Assembly (NCBI RefSeq): GCF_000445105.1
Contig: NZ_ATDP01000101.1
Location: 186,001-250,000 of the forward strand
Source: Sphingobium lactosutens DS20
GTDB taxonomy: Bacteria; Pseudomonadota; Alphaproteobacteria; Sphingomonadales; Sphingomonadaceae
Direction: 5' to 3'
DNA length: 64,000 bases
Shown: positions 17,650 to 26,264 of the stretch, piece by piece
How the letters are laid out: each line of letters starts with the position of its first letter
How positions within the stretch are numbered: the stretch's first letter is position 1
Program-made: the position numbers and the translations under genes
The notes under the pieces: model-generated
What the model was told of the DNA's origin: nothing
Database searches by the model: none
Seen by the model: only the letters and a program-made list of their open reading frames with translations

Positions 17650-19794
17650 ATGCGCACCACAACCTATGGCGCGGCGGCGACCTGCGTGCTTTATATGACG
17701 ACGGCACTCACGCCTACCGTCGCTGCCGCCGAGCCGCAGGGACAAGATCCGGCCGGCATCGCGGATATTGTCGTGACCGCCGAGCGGCGCCCTCAGACAA
17801 TTCAAAAAACGCCAATTGCCATCACGGCAATCGATGGCAGCCAGCTTAGCAGGTCCGGCATTACCGATCTGGTCAACGCGGTCGAGCGTGCGCCCGCGGT
17901 GCAGATTCAGAAAAGCAATATTGGGTCGGCCTTCTACATCCGAGGTGTCGGGTCGCGCGGATTGAGCGGCGAAACACCCATTTCCGTCTTCCAGGATGGC
18001 ATCTATCAGCAACAGGCGGAAATGATCGGTGTTGGCTTCGCCGACCTTAACCGGATCGAGGTGTTGCGCGGGCCGCAAGGCACCATCTACGGCCGCAATG
18101 CAAATGGCGGCACGATCAATCTCATCACCAATGATCCAGAGCTGGGCAGGCTTGGCGGGGCGGTGATGGCGCAATATGGAAATTACGATGCGCTGGGCCT
18201 TCAGGGGATGGTCAACATACCGCTGAGCGAAACGCTCGCATTGCGGATCGTGGGCGCGCGCAACAAGCATGACGGCTACCTCACCAATGGCCTCAACGAC
18301 CAGAACCAGGATCTTGGCCGGGCGAAGCTGCTCTGGCAGCCATTGCCCGAATTGCGGGTACTGCTGAGCGTCGAGCGGACCGAGATCGACCAGGATGGGC
18401 CGGGTAACGTCATTTTGCCCACTGACCGTGACAACCCCTGGACGGCGCCCGATTATTCGACGTTGCTGACTATTCCTGCGTTTACGCCGGTCTATTGCAG
18501 CCCTCAATGCCAGGCGTTCTTCACGCTCAAAAACACGGCCTATCGCGGCGAATTGAGCTATGATTTCGGCTTTGCCACCGCCACTTTCCTGACGGGCATC
18601 CAACGATTTCAGCGTAGCTACGGCCAACCCTTTTCGGGCTTATGGGAAATTGACGACTTGCCGGTCGATCAGGAAACATACGAAGCTCGCCTAAATTCTG
18701 CGTCGGACGCACCGATCCAGTGGGTAGTCGGCGTCTATGTCTTCGACCAGGATCGCGCTGGCGAGAAGAAATATAATTACAGTTTCGGCCAATATACCGA
18801 CTATGCAGTCTATGAATCGCATTCGCGCGCCGTCTTTGGGCAGGCTACGGTTCCCGTATCGGACGTTCTGCGTGTCACTGGCGGGTTGCGCTATACCCGC
18901 GACAAGTTCCGCCGGCGCGACGATATCGGTGTAGTTGATGGAACCACCGGTGAGATTACGCAACAACCCACCGCTGGCACGCTGCAATCTGGAAGTTACG
19001 GCAAGCTGACCTACAAGATCGGTGCCGAATATGATGTTTCGCCGCGATCGATGCTCTATGCCCAGCATTCCACGGGGATCCGGTCTGGCGGCGTCGATCC
19101 TGCCGGGGGCCTCTATCGCCCTGAGACAATCGACGCGTTCGAACTGGGTTCGAAGAACCGCTTCCTTGGCAACCGGCTTCAGGTTAACGCAGCGGCCTAT
19201 TATTATCTCTACAAGGGCTATCAGCTCTCTTATTATGTCTATGCGAACGGAGGTTCGGTTCCAAGCTTCATCACAAGCAATGTGCCCGGAACGACGAAAA
19301 TCTGGGGAGCGGAAATCGAGGGTCAATTTTCCCTGACCCGCAACGACCGGATCGACTTTTCCGCGAATTACCAAAAGAGCAAGTTCGGCGATGCGCAAAT
19401 CACCACGAGCTGCACGCCGGCAGGGGTCTGCACCGTCACCGACCTGAGCGGCCGGTCGCTGCCCCGGACACCGAAATGGACAGCCACATTGGGTTACGAA
19501 CATCGGTTCGACCTCGCCGACAACGGCTCTGTGACGGCGCGGGTCGATGGCCAGTATAAGTCGGCCTATAATGTCGATCTGCTGACCTTCGCCAATTCGC
19601 GGCAAAGCGCCTATGCTCTGCTCAATGGCCGGCTGACCTATGCCGCGCCGGACGACGCCTGGACGATCGGCGCATACATCAACAACGCGACGAACCATCC
19701 CGTCATCCAGCAGGCAAATACAGCCGGGCCTCAGGTCTATGGCGTCATCAATGACCCGCGCACTTATGGCGTGGTCTTTTCGGCCAAATTCTGA
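17650..19794 (+). CDS. TonB-dependent outer-membrane receptor
   Basis: A 714-residue TonB receptor. The signal peptide ends near residue 27 (LTPTVAAAEP), the plug starts with ADIVVTAERRPQ, and the NRIEVLRGPQGTIYGRNANGG segment marks the plug/barrel region. It ends in TYGVVFSAKF with the aromatic terminal residue. The start is ATG 17650, seven bases after GAGGGG. The stop overlaps the ATG of a PepSY gene, a pairing often seen where a receptor is linked to an inner-membrane reductase-like partner. In this operon it is the likely entry route for the island's substrate. Confidence 0.92.
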   Translation: MRTTTYGAAATCVLYMTTALTPTVAAAEPQGQDPAGIADIVVTAERRPQTIQKTPIAITAIDGSQLSRSGITDLVNAVERAPAVQIQKSNIGSAFYIRGVGSRGLSGETPISVFQDGIYQQQAEMIGVGFADLNRIEVLRGPQGTIYGRNANGGTINLITNDPELGRLGGAVMAQYGNYDALGLQGMVNIPLSETLALRIVGARNKHDGYLTNGLNDQNQDLGRAKLLWQPLPELRVLLSVERTEIDQDGPGNVILPTDRDNPWTAPDYSTLLTIPAFTPVYCSPQCQAFFTLKNTAYRGELSYDFGFATATFLTGIQRFQRSYGQPFSGLWEIDDLPVDQETYEARLNSASDAPIQWVVGVYVFDQDRAGEKKYNYSFGQYTDYAVYESHSRAVFGQATVPVSDVLRVTGGLRYTRDKFRRRDDIGVVDGTTGEITQQPTAGTLQSGSYGKLTYKIGAEYDVSPRSMLYAQHSTGIRSGGVDPAGGLYRPETIDAFELGSKNRFLGNRLQVNAAAYYYLYKGYQLSYYVYANGGSVPSFITSNVPGTTKIWGAEIEGQFSLTRNDRIDFSANYQKSKFGDAQITTSCTPAGVCTVTDLSGRSLPRTPKWTATLGYEHRFDLADNGSVTARVDGQYKSAYNVDLLTFANSRQSAYALLNGRLTYAAPDDAWTIGAYINNATNHPVIQQANTAGPQVYGVINDPRTYGVVFSAKF

Positions 19795-20333
19795 TGATGG
19801 CGCTGCGGCGATGGCATAGATGGGTCGCGGTTCCGGCTGCGATCTTCCTTGGCCTCATCGCCCTGACCGGCGTGCTGCTGCATCTTGACATGATCCGGCT
19901 GGGCGAACGCCCGCCCGGCGCGGATCAGGAAGCGCGCCGTCCGCGTCAGCCCATTCCCGCCGACGCGGACCTCGCCGCCATGGTGGTTCGCGCGGCGACG
20001 GCGGCACGGGCGGAGCGCGGGCTGGATGTGCGGACGATCCAGGTCAATCTTGACGGTCCCCGTGTTACCGTGAGTGCAGGGCCGGGCGGTCCTCCGGGCA
20101 CGCCGCAGTTGTTAATCGACGCGCGCACCGGCCAGCGGATCGTCGCGCGCCCGCCGCCTGCCAGCTTTCACTACGTGTTGCAAAACATCCATGCCGGCTA
20201 CGTCTTTGGCTGGGCCGGGCGTATCGTCAGCATCCTGAGCGGGCTTAGCCTGCTGGCGCTCAGCATCACCGGCATACAGCTGTGGCGGGACATGCGCGCC
20301 AAGCGCCGCAAGGCGGCATTTTTCTGGAAATGA
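19794..20333 (+). CDS. PepSY-associated transmembrane protein
   Basis: A 179-residue inner-membrane protein. One membrane helix near the N-terminus (VAVPAAIFLGLIALTGVLLHL) and one near the C-terminus (AGRIVSILSGLSLLALSITG) enclose a periplasmic domain of ~110 residues. The RRWHRW opening and the HxxH-like FHYVLQNIHAGYVFG are typical of the PepSY-TM family. These proteins are often encoded with TonB receptors and are thought to help reduction or processing of the imported ligand. It overlaps the TBDR stop and the next ATG. It is shorter than full PepSY-TM proteins, with a single periplasmic unit. Confidence 0.82.
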   Translation: MMALRRWHRWVAVPAAIFLGLIALTGVLLHLDMIRLGERPPGADQEARRPRQPIPADADLAAMVVRAATAARAERGLDVRTIQVNLDGPRVTVSAGPGGPPGTPQLLIDARTGQRIVARPPPASFHYVLQNIHAGYVFGWAGRIVSILSGLSLLALSITGIQLWRDMRAKRRKAAFFWK

Positions 20334-21568
20334 GATCGACAATGACGGGACGCGCGATGACCAAGCATGACCAGCCGGGTTTCATGACCGGCATATCCCT
20401 GCTGCTGCCGATTACCCTGACGACGATGGCGGTGGTTTTGCTGACACCGATCATCCCGGACCTGATGAAGCAGTTTTCGGACGTACCCAATTACGAATAT
20501 TGGGTGCCGATGATCCTGACGCTGCCGTCGCTCTGTGTCGCGCTGCTTTGTCCGGTCGCAGGGATGCTGGGCGATTATTTCGGGCGGCGACGGCTACTGC
20601 TCGCCTCGTTCATTCTGTATGCCATGGTCGGCGTGGCGCCGGTGTTCCTGTCCGATCTCACCCACATCCTCGTCTCGCGAATTGGCGTCGGCATTGCGGA
20701 GGCGCTGATCTACGTGCTGTCGACGACGATGATCGGCGATTATTACAAGGGTGCGGCCCGTGACAAATGGCTGGGGGCGCAGACGGCATTCGCATCAATG
20801 TCCGCGCTTCTATTCTTCAACCTGGGAGGACTGCTGGGCGAGGGGGGGTGGCGCATGCCCTTCTGGGCCTACGCGTCCGCCGCGATCATGTTTCTTCTCG
20901 TGGCGCGCTTTACCTGGGAGCCACGCGCGGACGAGAGGGCGAGCCTGGAGGTTGCGCCCGTTCGCTCGATGTCCTGGGCGGGTTTTCCGTGGGGATGGAT
21001 GGCGATGATCGTGCTCATCACGATCTACGGCTCGATCTTCTTTTACACGGTCCAGATACAGGCGCCCTCGGGTCTTGCCGAACTGGGTTTGTCCAGCCCG
21101 GCGGAGCGTGGCTTCCTGACGTCGATCGCCAGCATCGGCGTGCCGCTCGGCACCTTTCTCTATTCGCGACTGGGGCCCAAATGGCCGGTCAGCCGGCTCC
21201 TTCTCATCGAGTTTGGCCTGTTGTCCCTCGGCTTCTTCCTCATGGGTTCGGCAGGAAGCGTGACGGGGTTCCTGATTGGCTGCTTCGTCAACCAGCTGGG
21301 CGCGGGCCTGCTGCTCCCGACGTTGCTGGTCTGGTCGATGTCGATTCTGTCCTTCGACTTTCGCGGGCGGGGCGTAGGCTTCTGGCAGTCCGCCTTCGCG
21401 TTCGGCCAGTTCCTCTCGCCAGTAGTCGTCACATTCCTTTCGCAGCGCGGCGGCGGGCTGCTCGCGGCCTTTACGTTGTTGTCGGCGGCGGCGCTGGGGG
21501 GCGTGCTGATCGCCCTCCTTGCCTCCCGCGCGCCCCCCATGGCCAAGGAGCCTGTCGTCTATGAGTGA
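20330..21568 (+). CDS. major facilitator superfamily transporter
   Basis: A 412-residue polytopic inner-membrane protein with about 12 predicted hydrophobic segments. The MFS signature GDYFGRRRLLL follows helix 2, and a related YSRLGPKW loop lies between helices 8 and 9. The start is ATG 20330, which overlaps the PepSY stop (ATGA); ATG 20342 is a second option. It probably carries the catabolic substrate or a breakdown product across the inner membrane after TBDR uptake. The direction of transport cannot be told from the sequence. Confidence 0.87.
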   Translation: MRSTMTGRAMTKHDQPGFMTGISLLLPITLTTMAVVLLTPIIPDLMKQFSDVPNYEYWVPMILTLPSLCVALLCPVAGMLGDYFGRRRLLLASFILYAMVGVAPVFLSDLTHILVSRIGVGIAEALIYVLSTTMIGDYYKGAARDKWLGAQTAFASMSALLFFNLGGLLGEGGWRMPFWAYASAAIMFLLVARFTWEPRADERASLEVAPVRSMSWAGFPWGWMAMIVLITIYGSIFFYTVQIQAPSGLAELGLSSPAERGFLTSIASIGVPLGTFLYSRLGPKWPVSRLLLIEFGLLSLGFFLMGSAGSVTGFLIGCFVNQLGAGLLLPTLLVWSMSILSFDFRGRGVGFWQSAFAFGQFLSPVVVTFLSQRGGGLLAAFTLLSAAALGGVLIALLASRAPPMAKEPVVYE

Positions 21569-22274
21569 TCGTCTGAACGGAAAGGTGGCTGTCGTCACCG
21601 GCGCGGCCAACGGCATCGGCAAGGGATGCGCCGACATCTTCCGGCAGGAAGGCGCAAGCGTGATCGGCGTCGACTTGGAGGGCGCTGATCAGGACTGCGA
21701 CCTGATCGACGAGGGCGCGACCCAAGCCCTCTTCGACCGCATCGGCGCCGAGCATGGCAGGATCGACATATTGGTCAACGCTGCCGCTTTTGCCCTATTC
21801 GACTGGATCGAAACCCTGTCCTACGCCGACTGGCGCAAGACGCTGACGGGCGAGCTGGACATCGTGTTCTTGGCGACCCGCGCTGCCTGGCCGTGGATGA
21901 AGGCGAGCGGCGCAGCGAGCATCATCAACTTCGCGTCCGCCAACGCCCGCCATGCGCTGGCCGGATCGCCAGCGCTCGCCCATTGCGCGGGGAAGGGCGG
22001 CGTGTTGGCGATGACGCGGCAACTGGCGATGGAAGGCGCGCCGCACGGCATCCGGGCCAACACGATCGCGCCGGGCTTCATCCTGACCGCCGCGACCGAA
22101 CGGCATCTGCGCTCCGATCCGTCGATGGAGGCCAAGGTGCTGGAAAAGAACATGCTCCAGATGCTCGGTGCGCCCGATGACATAGCTTGGTGCGCGACCT
22201 GGCTCGCCAGTGACGAGGCGCGCTATGTCACAGGGGGGGATTTCCCGGTGGATGCCGGCGCAACTGCTTGGTGA
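21561..22274 (+). CDS. SDR-like dehydrogenase with altered active site
   Basis: A 237-residue SDR with an intact cofactor motif (TGAANGIG, residues ~13-20) and the NAA variant after strand 4 (LVNAAAF). The catalytic Ser remains in NFASANA, but the YxxxK motif reads HCAGK, so Tyr is replaced by His. The Lys is kept. Such variants may be inactive, or may use another proton donor. The start is ATG 21561, overlapping the MFS gene by eight bases. The C-terminus (GGDFPVDAGATAW) is complete. It closes the plus operon, and an IS remnant begins a few bases later. Confidence 0.8.
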   Translation: MSDRLNGKVAVVTGAANGIGKGCADIFRQEGASVIGVDLEGADQDCDLIDEGATQALFDRIGAEHGRIDILVNAAAFALFDWIETLSYADWRKTLTGELDIVFLATRAAWPWMKASGAASIINFASANARHALAGSPALAHCAGKGGVLAMTRQLAMEGAPHGIRANTIAPGFILTAATERHLRSDPSMEAKVLEKNMLQMLGAPDDIAWCATWLASDEARYVTGGDFPVDAGATAW

Positions 22275-22289
22275 CCACCGCAACAAATT

Positions 22290-22923
22290 TCGTCACTCAC
22301 CAAGGCCACGCAGAAACGGCGATGGATTCTTGTGCCCGGTCATAAGCGAAATGCCCGCTCTCGGAATAGCAGGCGACCGGCTTGTCGTGTCGCTCGATAT
22401 GTTCGCGCATCGCCTCAGTTGCTCTCGCTCTCGACCATCTTGAGGTGCATCTGCTCGCTGGTCGCGTCGTCGATATATACGAGCAGGGTGCATTACGGCG
22501 CGCAATCCTCGAACCACCAGTGCTTCGATGCGTCGATCTGGATCAGCTCGCCTCGGCAGTCCGGGCGATAGCGCGGTTGATAGGGACGTGGGCGCCAGGC
22601 CACGCGATCAGCCCAGATGCCAGGCTCGATCATCAGCTTGCGCAGTGTCTCGCGCGAAACGCGGATATCGCGCCGCACGGCGAGATACTCGGCAGTCAAC
22701 GTCGGACGGAAGTCGTGATAATGCTCCAGGACAAGCGCAGCAATCCGGGGTGCGGATCGCGTCGTCCATGCGCCGATTACTGGGGCGACCATGGCGGCGC
22801 AAAGCAAGCTCGGAGGAACCATCATCCATGAAGGGGGTTAGCAGACGATGCGCGTTGCGTCGTGTAACGCTCATAATCCACCTAAACCAGCGTCTTAACC
22901 CGCGAAATCTCTTCGCTACTCAT
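22290..22923 (-). pseudogene. ISNCY-family transposase remnant
   Basis: Reading the minus strand from ATG 22923 gives a decayed ISNCY transposase: the N-terminus MSSEEISRVKTLV, then after a stop and frame change SVTRRNAHRLL, then RRHGRPSNRR. After another frame change comes RPTLTAEYLAVRRDIRVSRETLRKLM and GELIQIDASKHWWFED. A stop codon follows, then TLLVYIDDATSEQM, and a last frame change gives EAMREHIERHDKPVACYS. The catalytic core is broken, and the C-terminal half of the usual ~430-residue protein is missing. It cannot be active. It marks a past insertion at the border between two catabolic islands. Confidence 0.8.
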
Positions 22924-23246
22924 CCACAACACTGCCATGCATAACGCCTCAACCAGTCGGAAGGCACGGTAGCGCAGGTGAGACATCTCTGACTTGCGCC
23001 ACTGTGAGATTTGAACGTTGCTGATACAGCAGATAAGTACGATAATATTTCTTATGTTAAGCATTTCCCCTAGCATTGATGCTTGGTAACCAATAAGCTT
23101 TCAGACCACGGCCTTTCGCCAGCTAATAAACCGGTAGCAGCAGGTCCTCGGCTTCTGGCTTCGACCAATTTCCATGTCGTGCCCAATTGGAAGAATTACA
23201 TGATCTCCCGGATATACCTTGGGGCCAAGCGGCTCCTCACTGGCGA
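22924..23246. other. AT-richer non-coding segment beside IS remnant
   Basis: There is no convincing gene here. Base composition is visibly lower in GC than the surrounding sequence (for example around 23000-23090), consistent with foreign or decayed DNA linked to the transposase remnant. I found no intact terminal inverted repeat pair or target duplication by eye. Confidence 0.5.
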
Positions 23247-24770
23247 CTACTGGACTTTATCAAGCTTATGCAATTCCCGTCGCATGACCTTCCCATTGCT
23301 GGTTCTAGGCAATTCATCAACAAACTGAATTAAACGTGGGCATTTATAAGCGGCGAGGCGCTCCCTGCAGAATGTCTCGATTTCGTGGGCTTCAATCTGA
23401 TATCCCTGCCTCAGCACGATATATGCCTTTGCAATCTCACCCTTGACTGGGTCTGCTTGCCTGCCGACAGCGGCCATCGAAATTGCCGGATGTTCAGCCA
23501 GCACGCGTTCAATCTCGGCGGGGTAGATATTGAACCCGCCCGTCAGGATCATGTCCTTCAGACGGTCTACGACAAAGGCTCTGCCGAAGGCGTCAATCCT
23601 GGCCAAATCCCCTGTCCTGAGCCACCCTCCGGCCAACAGCGTCTCAGCCGTTCTGGCGTCATCGCCATAATAGCCCATCATGGTCATAGGCCCCTTGATC
23701 TGGAGTTCGCCCACTTCCCCTTCGCTTAAAGCGACCTCGGGCGCAGCAGGGTCTGCAACGCGCAATTGGCAATAAGGCAGCGCGCAACCGACCGAACCAT
23801 GGAGGTTCTGGCCCCACAGCGGATGCGTTGTCCCGAGCCCGGCTATCTCGGTCATGCCCCACAGTTCGATGATGGGCGCGTCGAAGCGCTTTTCGACCTG
23901 CGCCATCGTGGCGGCGGGCATCGTCTGGCCACCGACATAGAGCCTGGTCAGGCTCGAAAGATCACATTCGTCGATGGACGGTTCATCGAGCATATACATG
24001 TACATGGTGGGCACACCGTCCAGCACGGTAGCGCGGTGACATTGAACGTCATGCAGAACGGCGCGGGCGTCGAATCTGCGATGCAGGACCAGCTTGGCGC
24101 CCTGAAGCATCATGGCCTGCATCACGACGTTTGCGTAGACATGAGGGCAAGGCAGCGCGCTGAGCATCACATCGGTGGCGCTCCGCATCTGCATCTGCGC
24201 CGTCATCGCTCCATTCAGCAGAACGGCACGATGGGATTGCATGGCCCCCTTGGGGTGTCCTGTTGTCCCCGATGTGTAGCAGATCGTCGAAAGGCTGTCG
24301 GCGGACACGGTTGGCATCGGCAGCGAGCTGTCAGCATGGTCGAGCATGGCGCCAAAATCGAGCACCCCGTCCGGCAAGTCCCCATGAAAAGCTATGACCG
24401 CCTCGACCTTGCCAATGAGGGGCGCCACTTGCCCCAGTTTGTCCGGCGAGGTGATGATGACCCGCGCTCCGCAATCCCGCATCACATATTGCAATTCGCT
24501 CGAAGTCAGCATGGTGTTTACGGGATTGATGACCGCCCCCACCCTCGCGATGGCGTAGTAGCTGACGATCCATTCCCAGCAATTGCACGCATATAGAGTG
24601 ACAATGTCGCCCTGCCGCACGCCAATGCGCGCTAGGCCGGACGCGGCGCCCTCGACAAGCGCGCCGATGTCGCGAAATGAGAAGCTTCTGTCCTCGAACA
24701 CCAAGGCTTCGCGGTCGCCGAAACGATTGGCCGCTTCGGCGGCGACTTCGCCCAGATGATGCGGCAACAT
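23247..24770 (-). CDS. AMP-dependent acyl-CoA synthetase/ligase
   Basis: A 507-residue adenylate-forming (ANL) enzyme that activates a carboxylic acid with ATP and CoA. The P-loop-like motif YTSGTTGHPKGA is near residue 170, the acyl-site motif ELWGMTEIAG near 300, the hinge WLRTGDLARID near 385, and the catalytic Lys lies in RTSNGKVMRREL near 495. The start is ATG 24770 (MLPHHLGEVA), seven bases after AGGAG; ATG 24776 lies too close to that site. It is the last gene of the minus operon. With the aldehyde dehydrogenase upstream, it probably converts the acid product to its CoA thioester. Confidence 0.88.
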   Translation of the reverse strand: MLPHHLGEVAAEAANRFGDREALVFEDRSFSFRDIGALVEGAASGLARIGVRQGDIVTLYACNCWEWIVSYYAIARVGAVINPVNTMLTSSELQYVMRDCGARVIITSPDKLGQVAPLIGKVEAVIAFHGDLPDGVLDFGAMLDHADSSLPMPTVSADSLSTICYTSGTTGHPKGAMQSHRAVLLNGAMTAQMQMRSATDVMLSALPCPHVYANVVMQAMMLQGAKLVLHRRFDARAVLHDVQCHRATVLDGVPTMYMYMLDEPSIDECDLSSLTRLYVGGQTMPAATMAQVEKRFDAPIIELWGMTEIAGLGTTHPLWGQNLHGSVGCALPYCQLRVADPAAPEVALSEGEVGELQIKGPMTMMGYYGDDARTAETLLAGGWLRTGDLARIDAFGRAFVVDRLKDMILTGGFNIYPAEIERVLAEHPAISMAAVGRQADPVKGEIAKAYIVLRQGYQIEAHEIETFCRERLAAYKCPRLIQFVDELPRTSNGKVMRRELHKLDKVQ

Positions 24771-24787
24771 CGTCATTCTCCTGCCTT

Positions 24788-26227
24788 TCAGGCGATCGCC
24801 TGCATGTCGTTCCGGGTCACGATGGTTTGCGCGTTGGTGTATTCGGCAAGCCCTTCCAGCGAATTTTCAATGCCCACGCCCGACTGCTTGTGGCCTCCAA
24901 ATGCGACGTGCGGCGAAAAGCTATGGATCTCGTTGATCCAGACGGTGCCGGCTTCGATCCGTTCGGCGACGCTGCGGGCCGTAGCGATATCCTTGCCCCA
25001 GACCGATGCCGCCAACCCATATTCAGTGTTGTTCGCGCGGCTCACCACGTCATCAATGTCGGTGAACTTGAGCAGAGGGAGAACCGGGCCGAATGGCTCT
25101 TCCGAAACAACACGGCTGTTTTCGGGAGGATTGTCCACGATCGTGATGGGCACAAAATATCCCGGCCCTTCGGGAATATCGCCGCCAAGAAGAAACTTCT
25201 GGTTGTTGGCGTGAATGTCGGCGAACAGATCCTTCAGTTTCTCGAACTGCATCCGGTTCTGGATCGGGCCAAGGTCCGTGCCCTCATGCGACCCGTCTCC
25301 GACCTTGATCGTGCTGGCATATCGTACAAGCGCGGCAGCGAGATCATCATAGATGTCCGCGTGGATATAGACTCGCTTGGCCGCGACGCAGAATTGCGCA
25401 GAGTTCTGGAATGCCGCCCAGAATAGCTGCTTTGCCGTTTCCTCAATATCGACATCGGGAAGGACGATCGCGGGATCGTTGCCGCCCAGTTCAAGCGTAA
25501 GGCGCTTTAGATTGCCTGAACAGCTTTCCATGATCTTGCGACCGGTCGCGGTCGAGCCGGTGAAGCTGATCTTGCTGATGTCCGGATGCGATGTAATCCA
25601 TGCGCCCACCTCATTGCCCCCCGATACGATGTTGAGAACGCCTGCGGGCAGAATGTCGCGCAGGACTTCGCCAAGCTTGAGGGTGGTTAACGGGGTATAG
25701 GGCGAAGGCTTTAGCACCATGGTATTTCCCGCCACCAGAGCCGGCGCGATTTTCCAGATCGCGAGCAGGACCGGGAAGTTCCACGGCGTTATGCCACCTA
25801 CTACGCCCAGCGGCACGCGGCGCGTTTCGACGGTCCGGCCAGCGGTTTTCTCTACCACATGCACCGGCAGCACCTGCGTTGCGATTTCCTTGCACCAGAT
25901 GACAGAGCCGAAAATCTCCCACTCCGCGCCAGCGCGAGCCTTGCCCTGTTCGCGGGTAAGAAGCCGCATGAACTCTTCCGCATGCTCTTCGATCACTTCC
26001 CCGATGCGCGCGACCAATGCCTGGCGCTCGGCGATCGGACGGTTGCTCCACGCCGGAAAGGCGGACTTCGCTGCCGCCACGGCCTCGTCAAGCTGTGCAC
26101 GGCTAGCGGCGGGAACCATGGCGATAACGTCTTCGCTGGCCGGATTGAACGCTTCGAACATCGCGTTTGACGTCGCAGGCTCGCCGTTGATGGTCATGGT
26201 ATAGGCGTCATCAAACGATATGGTCAT
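24788..26227 (-). CDS. NAD(P)-dependent aldehyde dehydrogenase
   Basis: A 479-residue aldehyde dehydrogenase oxidising an aldehyde to its acid. The cofactor segment GGITPWNFPVLLAIWKIAPAL is near residue 140, GSTATGRKI near 230, the general-base Glu in LTLELGGNDP near 255, and the nucleophile Cys in NSAQFCVAAKR near 289. The start is ATG 26227, preceded by a GAGAG stretch. It shares the minus operon with FAD/Fe-S oxidase genes and a CoA ligase, which suggests the order alcohol or hydroxy-acid oxidation, aldehyde oxidation, CoA activation. The aldehyde itself is unknown. Confidence 0.9.
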   Translation of the reverse strand: MTISFDDAYTMTINGEPATSNAMFEAFNPASEDVIAMVPAASRAQLDEAVAAAKSAFPAWSNRPIAERQALVARIGEVIEEHAEEFMRLLTREQGKARAGAEWEIFGSVIWCKEIATQVLPVHVVEKTAGRTVETRRVPLGVVGGITPWNFPVLLAIWKIAPALVAGNTMVLKPSPYTPLTTLKLGEVLRDILPAGVLNIVSGGNEVGAWITSHPDISKISFTGSTATGRKIMESCSGNLKRLTLELGGNDPAIVLPDVDIEETAKQLFWAAFQNSAQFCVAAKRVYIHADIYDDLAAALVRYASTIKVGDGSHEGTDLGPIQNRMQFEKLKDLFADIHANNQKFLLGGDIPEGPGYFVPITIVDNPPENSRVVSEEPFGPVLPLLKFTDIDDVVSRANNTEYGLAASVWGKDIATARSVAERIEAGTVWINEIHSFSPHVAFGGHKQSGVGIENSLEGLAEYTNAQTIVTRNDMQAIA

Positions 26228-26264
26228 GGGTTCGCTCTCCAATGGTTCGATTTGCCGGAATTGC

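Noticed and set aside
23083..23328. Plus-strand reading frame of 81 residues
   Set aside because: It has no recognisable family, AT-rich content, and overlaps the end of the acyl-CoA ligase on the other strand.
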